Shown piece after piece: positions 17,615-27,869 of a stretch of 64,000 bases of DNA; the stretch's first letter is position 1, and each line of letters opens with the position of its first letter. The notes under the pieces were generated by a model. The model made no database searches. It was given only the letters and a program-made list of their open reading frames with translations, and was not told the origin of the DNA. A program made the translations under genes and the position numbers. The stretch comes from Rhodococcus sp. OK519. Lineage in GTDB: Bacteria > Actinomycetota > Actinomycetes > Mycobacteriales > Mycobacteriaceae. The DNA lies in NCBI RefSeq assembly GCF_003051005.1, contig NZ_QAOW01000002.1, forward strand, positions 124,001 through 188,000. The letters run 5' to 3'.

Positions 17615-18268
17615 CTATTGCTCGACGAGCTCGGCGTAAACGACAGTGTTGTCGCGGTAACTGCGTGCGGCGGTGTCGAATTCACCGCCGCAGGTGATCA
17701 ACCTGAGGCCGGGATAGTCGATGTCTCCATACACCGCCGCGGTCGGAAACGCGGCCTTGGCGTAGCGCTCGACCCGCGCGACGCGGAACCTGGCTGTGAC
17801 CCCATCGGATCGGACGGCGTCGACCCGATCACCCGGGGACAGTTCGTGGAGGCGGAGGAACACGCCGGGTTCGCCGTCCCAGTCGACGTGTCCGGCGACG
17901 ATGGCAGGTCCGATTTCCCCGGGGACGGGTGAGCCGGAATACCATCCGGCGGGAAAGGCTCCCGGAGGCACCTGCAGAGCTCCGTCAGGCTCCAGTCCGA
18001 GGTCCACGAGGTCGGAGTCGACCCCGATGGCAGGGATGACTATGCGGGCCGGACGAAGTGCGGTGGACATCGCGGGGCCCGGGGCGGCGGTGGCTACGAG
18101 ATCCGAGGCGGGCGTCGGGGTGAGTGTCGTGGTCGGCGGGGTGCGACTTTCGGATGCTGTTGTGGCGCAACCGGCCAGGAGCATCACGGTGGCAGCGCAG
18201 GCGCCCAGGACCACCGACAGGCCGTTGCCGAATGGTCTCCGGCAACGGCCTGTCGATACTTCATTCAC
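17615..18268 (-). CDS. Class F sortase
   Basis: Cysteine transpeptidase that attaches surface proteins to the cell envelope or joins proteins. The 217-residue protein has a lipobox-like N-terminal hydrophobic segment (VMLLAGC, residues 28-34), a Thr/Pro-rich linker and a sortase beta-barrel. The catalytic triad is visible as H127 in VAGHVDW, C193 in LRLITCGG and R202 in AARSYRDN. GTG 18266-18268 is weakly supported. The gene begins 15 nt after the stop of the giant repeat protein, so the two are almost certainly co-transcribed and the repeat protein is the obvious candidate substrate. Confidence 0.92.
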   Translation of the reverse strand: MNEVSTGRCRRPFGNGLSVVLGACAATVMLLAGCATTASESRTPPTTTLTPTPASDLVATAAPGPAMSTALRPARIVIPAIGVDSDLVDLGLEPDGALQVPPGAFPAGWYSGSPVPGEIGPAIVAGHVDWDGEPGVFLRLHELSPGDRVDAVRSDGVTARFRVARVERYAKAAFPTAAVYGDIDYPGLRLITCGGEFDTAARSYRDNTVVYAELVEQ

Positions 18269-18283
18269 AGTTGGATGCGGTCC

Positions 18284-21200
18284 CTACTGCTTGCGGCGGT
18301 GTCGCCCGGTGGCCGCGGCGGCGCCGGCCGTGGCCGCCAGAAGCAGTGCGGTCCCGAGGAGCACTCCGCGTCCTGCCGTGTCATCCGATGCACCCTTGTC
18401 GCCGGCCTCGACACCGCCGACGGGCACCGCGGAGATCTGAGCGCCCGCCTGACCCGCGGTGGGTGAGGTGACGGGCGCACTGATGTTCTGCGCTGTGGCC
18501 GCTGCGATTGCGGTCGGCTTGGCGATGTTGCCTCCCACCTCGCCTTCGCCCTCCCCTTGGCCTTCTGCGACCGCGCCGCCGCCGGCGTTCCCGTCGGATG
18601 CGAGCGTGCTTCCGAGTGCGGCTCCGCCGGCGAGTGCACTGCCGAGGGCCGCGCTTCCGAGCGTTCCGCCTCCGACGAGTGTGCTGCCGAGCGCGATGCC
18701 ACCGACCGCCGCGCTGCCAAGTGCGGCGCTGCCCAGCGCGGGAAGTGCCAGGCTGCCGAGGTCTGTTCCGCCGATGCTGCCGGTTTCGGAGCTGCCCGCG
18801 TCGGTTCCACCGGTGCTGCCGAGTCCGAGGCTGCCCAGCGCGAGGTCCGTGAGGCTGCCCAGATCCAGATCGCCACTGCCGGCCGTGAGGTCACCGCTGC
18901 CCGAGCTGCCCGCGTCGGTTCCGCCGGTGCTGCCCGCCTCACCCGTCGAACCGAGTGCAGCCGCACTGCCGAGCACCGGCAGGGCCAGGCTGCCCAGTGG
19001 AAGTGCGAGGCTACCCAACGCCACTTCGCCGAGGCTGCCCAGATCCAGATCGCCGCTTCCGGCGCTACCCGACTCGCCACCGCTACCGGAGTCACTGCCA
19101 GTGCCGAGATCGGCCAGGCTTCCCGGGGCCACTTCGGCGCCGCTTCCGGTGCCGGTGCTGCCCAGCCCGAGGCTACCCAGCGCGAGGTCCGTGAGGCTGC
19201 CCAGATCCAGATCGCCACTGCCGGCCGTGAGGTCACCGCTGCCCGAGCTGCCCGCGTCGGTTCCGCCGGTGCTGCCCGCCTCACCCGTCGAACCGAGTGC
19301 AGCCGCACTGCCGAGCACCGGCAGGGCCAAGCTACCGAACGGAAGCGCCAAGCTACCCAACACAGCCTCACCGACGCTGCCCAGATCCAGATCACCGCTA
19401 CCGACGGTCAGATCACCGAGACTGCCGGAATCCGCACTGCCCGAATCACTACCCGTGCCGAGATCAGCCAGGCTACCCAGATCCAGATCCGCACCACTGC
19501 CCGTGCCAGTGCTGCCCAAACCGAGACTGCCCAACGCCAGATCCGCGAGGCTACCCAAATCCAGATCACCACTGCCAGCGGTCAGATCACCGAGACTGCC
19601 GGAATCCGCACTGCCCGAATCACTACCGGAATCACTACCGGAATCACTACCCGTGCCGAGATCGGCCAGGCTGCCCAAGTCCAGATCCGAGGAACCCACA
19701 TCGGTACCACCGGTGCTGCCCGCCTCACCCGTCGAACCGAGTGCAGCCGCACTGCCGAGCACCGGCAGGGCCAAGCTACCGAACGGAAGCGCCAAGCTAC
19801 CCAACACAGCCTCACCGACGCTGCCCAGATCCAGATCACCGCTACCGACGGTCAGATCACCGAGACTGCCGGAATCCGCACTGCCCGAATCACTACCGGA
19901 ATCACTACCCGTGCCGAGATCGGCCAGGCTACCCAGATCCAGATCCGCACCACTGCCCGTGCCAGTGCTGCCCAAACCGAGACTGCCCAACGCCAGGTCC
20001 GCGAGGCTACCCAAATCCAGATCACCACTGCCGACGGTCAGATCACCGAGACTGCCGGAATCCGCACTGCCCGAATCACTACCGGAATCACTACCCGTGC
20101 CGAGATCGGCCAGGCTACCCAAGTCCAGATCCGAGGAACCGGCCGACGGCAACGCCAGGCTGCCCAACAAGGTCTCCCCCAGGCTGCCCAGATCCAGATC
20201 ACCACTACCCGCAGTCAGATCGGTAAGACTGCCCAAGTCCAGATCCGCGGAACCCACATCGGTACCACCGGTGCTTCCCGCCTCACCCGTCGAACCGAGT
20301 GCAGCCGCACTGCCGAGCACCGGCAACGCCAAGCTACCGAACGGAAGCGCCAAGCTACCCAACACAGCCTCACCGACGCTGCCGAGATTCAGCTCGCCAC
20401 TACCCGCACCCAAATCGGTAAGACTCCCGGCGGACTCGCTACCCGAATCACTACCCGTGCCGAGATCGGCCAGGCTACCCAGATCCAGATCACCGCTCCC
20501 GGCAGTCAGATCAGCGAGGCTTCCGGTGGGGAGATCGACGCTCCCCAGCGCCAATTCGGCCAGGCTGCCGAGATCGAGGGCCGGATTCGCGCTTCCCGCT
20601 GTCAGGTCGGTGCTGCCCGAGCTACCCGTGTCGCCAACGCTGCCCGCACCCAGATCGGCGAGGCTGCCGAGGTCGAGCGCGGCGCTGCCGACGGGCAATC
20701 CGAGGCTGCCGAGGGCCAGATCAGCCAGGCTCCCCAGGTCGATACCGCCACCGGCCGCGCTACCGAGCGCCAGCTGCGCCAGGGCGCCCAGGTCGAGTTC
20801 ACCGCTGCCCGTACTGCCGGGCGCGGAGCCGCCCCCTGCGCTGCCCGCGCCGAGGTCGGTCAGGCTGCCGAGGCCGACGTCGCTGCTCCCTGACGCATCG
20901 CTGCCCGTGTCGGCGCTACCCGCATCCGCCTGGCCCGCACTACCCGTCGCCAACTGAACCAGGGCGCCGAGCCCGAGTTCGACACTGCCCGAATCACTTC
21001 CGGTTTCTCCCAGACTGCCGGCGCCGGCGTCCCCGAGGCTGCCCAGGCCAAGGTCGGGGGCGGCCTCCGCCAGGCTGCCGGCATCCACGCCACCTCCACC
21101 GAAACTGCCGGCCCCGAGGTTCGCGAGGCTGCCCAGTGCCATCTGTGCAAGGTTCGCCAGGTCGAGGTTGCCGGCGCTTCCGGCATCCACGCCACCGTTG

Positions 21201-21445
21201 GCGCCACCCGGTCCAGCGGCGCTTCCGAGGCCGGCCTCGCCGTTGCCTCCGACGCTGCTGCCGAGCCCGGATAGCCCGCCGTTGGCACCACCGTTCGCGC
21301 TGCTGCCCAGTCCGTTCTGCGGAGCGGGCTGAGCCTGACTCACCGCCGGCGTGGCAATGGTCAAGGCCCCGACTGCAGTAGCAGCGACCATGATTCGGCT
21401 CTTCATCCGCAGCGTTCTCAGATTTCTGGCCCTATGGGTAGACAT
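18284..21445 (-). CDS. Giant Gly/Ser/Leu/Asp repeat surface protein, putative sortase partner
   Basis: A 1,053-residue secreted protein. After ATG 21443-21445 (GAGGAGG 10 nt upstream) come a basic region, a signal peptide ending near VSQAQP, about 880 residues of imperfect repeats, a Gly/Glu hinge (EGQGEGEGEVGG) and a C-terminal hydrophobic segment (GVLLGTALLLAATAGAAAA) with basic tail GRHRRKQ. Repeats are built from LDLGSLADL-type units and Asp-Ser stretches (DSGSDSGSADSG). Only a membrane-plus-basic-tail sorting end is visible; no LPxTG is present. It sits upstream of the class F sortase. Structural guess: a beta-solenoid stalk or adhesin. Confidence 0.85.
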   Translation of the reverse strand: MSTHRARNLRTLRMKSRIMVAATAVGALTIATPAVSQAQPAPQNGLGSSANGGANGGLSGLGSSVGGNGEAGLGSAAGPGGANGGVDAGSAGNLDLANLAQMALGSLANLGAGSFGGGGVDAGSLAEAAPDLGLGSLGDAGAGSLGETGSDSGSVELGLGALVQLATGSAGQADAGSADTGSDASGSSDVGLGSLTDLGAGSAGGGSAPGSTGSGELDLGALAQLALGSAAGGGIDLGSLADLALGSLGLPVGSAALDLGSLADLGAGSVGDTGSSGSTDLTAGSANPALDLGSLAELALGSVDLPTGSLADLTAGSGDLDLGSLADLGTGSDSGSESAGSLTDLGAGSGELNLGSVGEAVLGSLALPFGSLALPVLGSAAALGSTGEAGSTGGTDVGSADLDLGSLTDLTAGSGDLDLGSLGETLLGSLALPSAGSSDLDLGSLADLGTGSDSGSDSGSADSGSLGDLTVGSGDLDLGSLADLALGSLGLGSTGTGSGADLDLGSLADLGTGSDSGSDSGSADSGSLGDLTVGSGDLDLGSVGEAVLGSLALPFGSLALPVLGSAAALGSTGEAGSTGGTDVGSSDLDLGSLADLGTGSDSGSDSGSDSGSADSGSLGDLTAGSGDLDLGSLADLALGSLGLGSTGTGSGADLDLGSLADLGTGSDSGSADSGSLGDLTVGSGDLDLGSVGEAVLGSLALPFGSLALPVLGSAAALGSTGEAGSTGGTDAGSSGSGDLTAGSGDLDLGSLTDLALGSLGLGSTGTGSGAEVAPGSLADLGTGSDSGSGGESGSAGSGDLDLGSLGEVALGSLALPLGSLALPVLGSAAALGSTGEAGSTGGTDAGSSGSGDLTAGSGDLDLGSLTDLALGSLGLGSTGGTDAGSSETGSIGGTDLGSLALPALGSAALGSAAVGGIALGSTLVGGGTLGSAALGSALAGGAALGSTLASDGNAGGGAVAEGQGEGEGEVGGNIAKPTAIAAATAQNISAPVTSPTAGQAGAQISAVPVGGVEAGDKGASDDTAGRGVLLGTALLLAATAGAAAATGRHRRKQ
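18930..20420. repeat. Long direct DNA repeats inside the repeat-protein gene
   Basis: A module encoding LGSLALPxGSLALPVLGSAA and the following GSTGEAGSTGGTD recurs four times, at about 18.94-19.03, 19.28-19.38, 19.72-19.82 and 20.28-20.38 kb. About 145 bp from 19321 is identical in the copy beginning near 19765. The central copies use less GC-biased codons than both flanks of the gene. Confidence 0.85.
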
Positions 21446-21939
21446 CGTTCTTCGACCTCCTCGATCGGCATGCCAGCAACGCACAACAAACGCCCAAACC
21501 GCATGAAGGCAGAAAAAAACTGGCGAAGAACGCCCCCCGAAAAATCCGTCAGACCCCCGTCTGAGCGGATAGCAAAACCCCCGGCCACATGCATACAGGC
21601 ATGATCAAGATAGCATCTCGAACCGATATCGATCACCGACTGCATTCGATGAAGATCCGCGAATTCCCTTCGCGCAGCTAATCAATCAGATCTCATACCT
21701 GCCCGATCTGCGGGTTTCAATCAGGAAGGGCGGGTCACCGATCCGGAATTCACCCCGGGAATCACCCTCGAGTCGGGGGCGTTCGCATAGCCGCAGCAAG
21801 ACGGCCAAATTTACCGGTAACGAAGACGCCCCGAACAGCGATTGCCTGCGCGCATGAAAGCCCGAACGCCGCCGATGAATCCTGCGGCCATTCAGCCGGC
21901 ATGGGAATGCAACATGCTCCTTCGATCGCCGAACGCGGT
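21446..21939. other. 494-bp AT-richer upstream region of the repeat-protein operon
   Basis: No credible gene. The GC content is visibly lower than in the rest of the window, with runs such as AGAAAAAAACT. A perfect palindrome TCAGAC-CCCC-GTCTGA lies at 21549-21564, about 105 bp upstream of the start codon. The size and composition suggest a regulated promoter or a long untranslated leader, possibly with acquired DNA. Confidence 0.5.
21549..21564. promoter_or_regulatory. Palindrome upstream of the repeat-protein/sortase operon
   Basis: TCAGAC-CCCC-GTCTGA, a perfect 6-4-6 inverted repeat, placed as an operator or leader hairpin. Confidence 0.45.
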
Positions 21940-23565
21940 CTAGTCGATCCGGTGGGCAGGGCCGTTCGCGGCCGCGAGCGCCTTCGCCCACCCGTAGTCG
22001 GGTTTGCCGCTCGGGGTCCGAATAACCTCGTCGGCGACCCAGAAGGTGCGCGGGATCTTGTAGCCGGCGAGCTGGCTGCGGGCGTGCTTCTCGACGGACT
22101 CGAAGTCCGGCTCGACACCATCACGCACTCGGATCACCGTCGCCACCCTGTTGCCCCACCGGTCGTCGGGGACACCGATCACGATGGCGTCGTAGATGTC
22201 GGGGTGCGCCTTGACGACGGCCTCGACCTCCTCCGCGAAGACCTTCTCGCCGCCAGTATTGATGACCATGTTCCCGCGGCCCAGCAGCGTGATCGACCCG
22301 TCGTTCTCGATGCGTGCTCGGTCACCGGTGACGACCGCGCGCTGCCCGTCGACCACGCGGAAGATCTCCGCGGACTTGACGGGATCGTTGTAGTAGCCGA
22401 CGGGCACGTTGCCGAGCTTCGCCAACCATCCCTCGGCCCCCGAACCCGGGGCGAGCAATCGGTTCTCGTCATCGACTACGACGGAGTACTTGTTGGCCCC
22501 CACCTTCGGACCACCGTGTTGCCCGAACCCTTTGGTGGCGAATCCGATTCCGCCGAAACCGGTTTCGGACGATCCGACCGAGTCGGAGATCATCAGGTTC
22601 GGCATGACATCGAAGAACGCGTCCTTGACCGTAGCGGAGAACAGCGCGGCACCGGACGCGAGGACGGCCAGGCTCGACGTGTCGCGGTCCTGCTCGCGAT
22701 AGGCCTCGACCAGTGGCCGGCCCATGGCGTCGCCGGTGATGACCATGACCTGCGGCCGGTACTGCGCGACGACTGCCCACACCCGGTCGGCATCGAACTT
22801 CGGCTCCATGATGACGGTGTTTCCCGAGAAGAACGCAGTGAACGTCGGCATCATCGCCGAGGTGTGGATCAACGGCGGCAGCATCACCCAGCGCATCGCC
22901 TCGCCCGCGGCCACCCCGTTGCGGGACTGTTGGAGCTCGTCGGCGATCGGCTCGCCCGTATAGAAGTCCAGCCCGCCGCCCAGCACCCGCCAGATGTCCT
23001 CGTGCCGCCAAACCACCCCCTTCGGCCGCCCCGTGGTGCCACCGGTGTAGAAGATGTAGTGGTCGTCCGGGCTGCGCGCCTCGAAGTCGCGGCCCGGGGC
23101 ACCGCTCCCGACGGCGTCCGCGTAGCCGACCGCGCCCGGCACGTCCATCTCGGATCCGGTTGCGAGCGCGTCCGGTACGGAGATCAGGTGCCGGATGCGC
23201 GGCACCTCGGGTAGGACCTGCGCGACCCGGTCGGCGAACCCCTGATGGAACACCAGCCCGTCCAGGTCTGCGTTGTCGTAGAGGTACCGCAACTCGTCGG
23301 AGGTGTAGCGATAGTTGACGGTCACCGGGACCGCGCGGAGTTTGAACGCCGCGATGATGACGACCATCGTCTCGATCGAGTTGTGCATGTGGACGCCGAT
23401 GTGGTCACCCAGCCCGAAACCCGCGTCCCGCAAGTGGTGCGCGAAGCGGTTTGCGCGCTCGTCCAACTCGCGATAGGTGACCTCCTCGCCGGTGACGATC
23501 ATGGCTAGCCTGTCGGGCATTGCGTCCACCGAATGCTCGAAGAGATCAGCGAAGGTATAGGCCAT
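21940..23565 (-). CDS. FadD19-like acyl-CoA synthetase
   Basis: ATP-dependent acyl-CoA ligase of the ANL superfamily, 541 residues. AMP-binding motif YTGGTTGRPKGVVW, adenylate motif GSSETGFGG, hinge region TGDRARIENDG and the catalytic lysine in TPSGKPDYGWAK are all present. The overall sequence closely follows FadD19, which activates branched C24 steroid side chains in Rhodococcus and mycobacteria, so a sterol or isoprenoid acid is the likely substrate. ATG 23565 has AGGGGA upstream. It is the last gene of the cyp123-cyp51 operon, 29 nt after the preceding gene. Confidence 0.88.
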   Translation of the reverse strand: MAYTFADLFEHSVDAMPDRLAMIVTGEEVTYRELDERANRFAHHLRDAGFGLGDHIGVHMHNSIETMVVIIAAFKLRAVPVTVNYRYTSDELRYLYDNADLDGLVFHQGFADRVAQVLPEVPRIRHLISVPDALATGSEMDVPGAVGYADAVGSGAPGRDFEARSPDDHYIFYTGGTTGRPKGVVWRHEDIWRVLGGGLDFYTGEPIADELQQSRNGVAAGEAMRWVMLPPLIHTSAMMPTFTAFFSGNTVIMEPKFDADRVWAVVAQYRPQVMVITGDAMGRPLVEAYREQDRDTSSLAVLASGAALFSATVKDAFFDVMPNLMISDSVGSSETGFGGIGFATKGFGQHGGPKVGANKYSVVVDDENRLLAPGSGAEGWLAKLGNVPVGYYNDPVKSAEIFRVVDGQRAVVTGDRARIENDGSITLLGRGNMVINTGGEKVFAEEVEAVVKAHPDIYDAIVIGVPDDRWGNRVATVIRVRDGVEPDFESVEKHARSQLAGYKIPRTFWVADEVIRTPSGKPDYGWAKALAAANGPAHRID

Positions 23566-23594
23566 GCGGGTGGTCCCCTGTCTGGGTCGGCAGA

Positions 23595-24854
23595 TCAGAT
23601 CACATAGAGAGGCAACGGAATTCCACGGTCTTCGAATACGAATGCAGCGCCGGTACTCACCTTGGTGATCGCCACCTCGACGCATTCGGGGGCCGGTTCG
23701 TCGGTCGCGACGACCTCGACGATCAGCCCGGAGTCGTCGTCTCCGACGACACGCACAGTGAAATACGGGTCGACACCGCGCACCAGCGCCTGCAGTGCCT
23801 CGAGATGGTCGCCGTCGATCAGCGTCGGCCAGCCACCGTCGACGTCCACGAGACCCCTGCGTCCGATGCGAAGCTGCAGGCACTGTCCGTCGAAGCGGAT
23901 CTCGTTGTCGACGTACTGCTTCGGATTCAACAGCGGATGCAGCGACAGCACCGTGGCCAGCGCTTCCAGATCGTGCGGCAGCCCGAGCGCATCACGGATC
24001 CTCTGCGCGGTGACGCCGGCGATGCCGGTCAACTGCTTACGGGTGATCTCCCGGGCCTTGTCTTCGTCCACCCGTTTGCGGACCGCGATCAGGAAGCCGA
24101 GAGCGAGCAGGTGTTGCTGGAGGCACACCTCCTCGGCGATCCGCACCAGCGCGGACCGCGAGAAGTCCTGGAACCGCAGATCCGACAGCAGCGGACCCGA
24201 GTAGTCGTGATTGCCGTCACCGGTGGTGTCGATCGCGCTGAGCTCGACTGTGTACGCGGCGGTTCGGCCGATCTGCTCGGTGTGTGGCTGCATCGTCGGA
24301 GGGACGTGAGCGTCGTCGATGATCACCGTCCATGCGCAATGCGGCTGACGATCGGCGGGCCGGCGCGGAGGACGATGTATCGGACGGACCTGTGCGTGCG
24401 GGTTGGTCGCCAACGCCGTCGCGTCGAACGTGGGGTCCTCGATGTCGTGGCACATCGCGGTCACGTACTCGTCGCCCAGCGGTTCGACGTCCATCAGCGC
24501 GCCACAGTGGTCGAGCCAGAACTCGCCGTGTGTCGGGTCGTCGACCCGGTAGCGGAAATCCATGAACTGCGGCGGTGCCCCGATATCGAGTTGCAGGCCC
24601 TTGAAGATCGTCACGACATCGTCGCCCTCGTACCGCAGCGCCTTCTGCATGCGCATCGTGTACCAGGGGCTCGAGGCCTGCCACTCCTCGATCGCGACCT
24701 GGGCCATCCCGTCGCGGCCGAACTCGACGATGAGATGGGCCATGCCGGACCGGTCGATGAGCTGACCGCACAGGAGCAGTTCCGGAACCAGGGTGGCGAG
24801 ATCCGCGCGCGACAGTGCGCCGAACGACCGCGACAGGTGTGCGCTGGTGCTCAC
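23595..24854 (-). CDS. Unknown 419-residue protein of the CYP51 operon
   Basis: A soluble protein with no signal peptide, no membrane segment and no motif I recognise. A central Arg/Pro/His-rich stretch (RPIHRPPRRPADRQPHCAW) separates two more regular halves. GTG 24852-24854 overlaps the stop codon of the SnoaL-like gene (GTGA), so translation is coupled and the long upstream frame is a shadow. Its place between a SnoaL-like protein and an acyl-CoA ligase points to a role in the same catabolic route, but no reaction can be proposed. Confidence 0.8.
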   Translation of the reverse strand: MSTSAHLSRSFGALSRADLATLVPELLLCGQLIDRSGMAHLIVEFGRDGMAQVAIEEWQASSPWYTMRMQKALRYEGDDVVTIFKGLQLDIGAPPQFMDFRYRVDDPTHGEFWLDHCGALMDVEPLGDEYVTAMCHDIEDPTFDATALATNPHAQVRPIHRPPRRPADRQPHCAWTVIIDDAHVPPTMQPHTEQIGRTAAYTVELSAIDTTGDGNHDYSGPLLSDLRFQDFSRSALVRIAEEVCLQQHLLALGFLIAVRKRVDEDKAREITRKQLTGIAGVTAQRIRDALGLPHDLEALATVLSLHPLLNPKQYVDNEIRFDGQCLQLRIGRRGLVDVDGGWPTLIDGDHLEALQALVRGVDPYFTVRVVGDDDSGLIVEVVATDEPAPECVEVAITKVSTGAAFVFEDRGIPLPLYVI

Positions 24855-25402
24855 CACAGCGGTACCGGGGCCTGCCCGGCCGGGAACCAGCCCGGCAACT
24901 TCTCGCCCGAGATCGAGCGCTGGATGCGCGCCTGCATCCCCTGCGACAGCGCGTTGTTCTTGATCATCTCCATGAACAGTGCCGAGACGTTGCCGAAGTC
25001 GAAGAAGTCGCGCTGCCACGACCACTGGAAGTCACCGCCGTAGCGGAACCAGCTCCCACCGATGCCGTAGACCGAATAGTTGGTGCCGTCGGGGCGCTTG
25101 GCATCGGAGATCTGCTTCCACAGCCCGATCACGTTGCCGCTGACCGCATCGATCACGAACTCCTGGTAGGGGTACTCCCACCCCTCGAGCCCCTGCATCT
25201 CCAGCCCCAGCGCGACGTCGCGGATCTCGTCCCGGCCGACCGCCATGAAGTCCTGCTTGGGGCCGTAGTTCCAGCCGTAGGTCGCGTCCTCGGTGTAGAA
25301 GTCCGCCAACGGCTTCCAGTCACCGGCGGCCTCTGCCTTCTTGTTGCCGTCCACCCAGCGCTGGACCATCTCGTCCAGCTCGGCGCGATCGAATCCGGTC
25401 AT
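24851..25402 (-). CDS. SnoaL/NTF2-like protein of the CYP51 operon
   Basis: A 183-residue SnoaL/NTF2-superfamily protein. The core AGDWKPLADFYTEDATYGW aligns with the KstR-box-controlled protein at 9088. ATG 25402 follows GAAGGAGA. The 3' end overlaps the next gene by 4 bp. In steroid and isoprenoid pathways such folds act as isomerases, dehydratases or cyclases; which of these applies here is not visible. Located 51 nt after the ferredoxin gene. Confidence 0.87.
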   Translation of the reverse strand: MTGFDRAELDEMVQRWVDGNKKAEAAGDWKPLADFYTEDATYGWNYGPKQDFMAVGRDEIRDVALGLEMQGLEGWEYPYQEFVIDAVSGNVIGLWKQISDAKRPDGTNYSVYGIGGSWFRYGGDFQWSWQRDFFDFGNVSALFMEMIKNNALSQGMQARIQRSISGEKLPGWFPAGQAPVPLW

Positions 25403-25453
25403 GCTGTCGTCTCCTTCGAAAGTCTTCGTTGGGGTGCTGCTTTCGGAAACTTT

Positions 25454-27068
<1,615 letters not shown>

Positions 27069-27072
<4 letters not shown>

Positions 27073-27869
27073 TTCGTCTCCTCCGTGTTCGGAACGGGAG
27101 CGAGCGGTGCCTCGGGCTGGACCTCGACGAGCACCAGGTGGACTCCGCGGGGTGCGCCCACCACCGCGATGACGGCGTTCGCCATGTCGGACGCACGGAG
27201 CATGTAGCCGTGCCGGGCGAAGCCCCACTTGGACCACGACTCGGCGACAGGCGCGAGGATCTCGGGGGTGGAGTTCATGCCCATTCCGGTGGAGGTGGGG
27301 CCGGGCCGCACGATGGACGCGCGAATTCCGGTTCCCTCGAGTTCCATTCGCATCTGACGGCCCATCGCTTCGAGGCCGGCCTTGGCGGCGTCGTAGGCAC
27401 CCATCATGGGTCGCTGACGGTCGGCGCAGTCCGAGCCGATCAGTACGAAGTCGCCTCGGCGGCGCTCACGCATCCCGGGCAGGACACGGTGCGCCAGTCG
27501 CTGTGCGCCGACGAGGTGGACGTCGATCTGCCTCGCGAAGCTGGCCGTGTCCATCTGGTCGGCGGCCCCGAACTCGAGGTCGCCTGCGCCGGAGACCACG
27601 ATCTCCGTGGGGCCCAGCGCCTGCTCCGCGGCCGTGACGAAGGCATCCACGGACTCGTCGTCGGTGACATCGAGATAGTGGGCGAACGCTTCTCCCCCGT
27701 TGCTGCGGATCTTCTCCGCGATCGCCTCGGTCTCCGCCACCCGGCGGGCCCCGAGCGCGACCGGATGCCCCAGTTCAGCGAGCGCGTACGCGGCGGCCTC
27801 GCCGATTCCGGAGGACGCGCCGCTGATCAGCGTCGGTCTGCGGGTGGGGTTGGGCTCGAAACGGGGCAT
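27069..27869 (-). CDS. Short-chain dehydrogenase/reductase (Rv0765c-like)
   Basis: A 266-residue NAD(P)-binding Rossmann enzyme. The cofactor motif SGASSGIG lies near residues 16-23, and the active-site Tyr/Lys lie in GAYDAAKAGLEAMG. It oxidises or reduces a hydroxyl/keto group on an unknown substrate. It lies between cyp123 (1-bp overlap, TGATG) and cyp51 (4-bp overlap), exactly as Rv0765c does, so it probably handles the product of one of the two P450s. Confidence 0.92.

Noticed and set aside
18600-20900. Dense short repeats that could suggest a CRISPR array
   Set aside because: Units vary in length, stay in one reading frame and have no constant spacers; no cas genes are present.
18459-20957. 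832-codon Pro/Ser/Leu/Arg-rich frame antisense to the repeat protein
   Set aside because: The minus-strand frame has signal peptide, ribosome binding site and sorting-type C-terminus; the plus-strand frame is only the complement of the repeats.
21940-23883. Longer start for the FadD19-like ligase at 23883
   Set aside because: The extra codons lie over the 3' part of the preceding gene and read as an Arg-rich shadow; MAYTFADLFEH at 23565 matches the family start.
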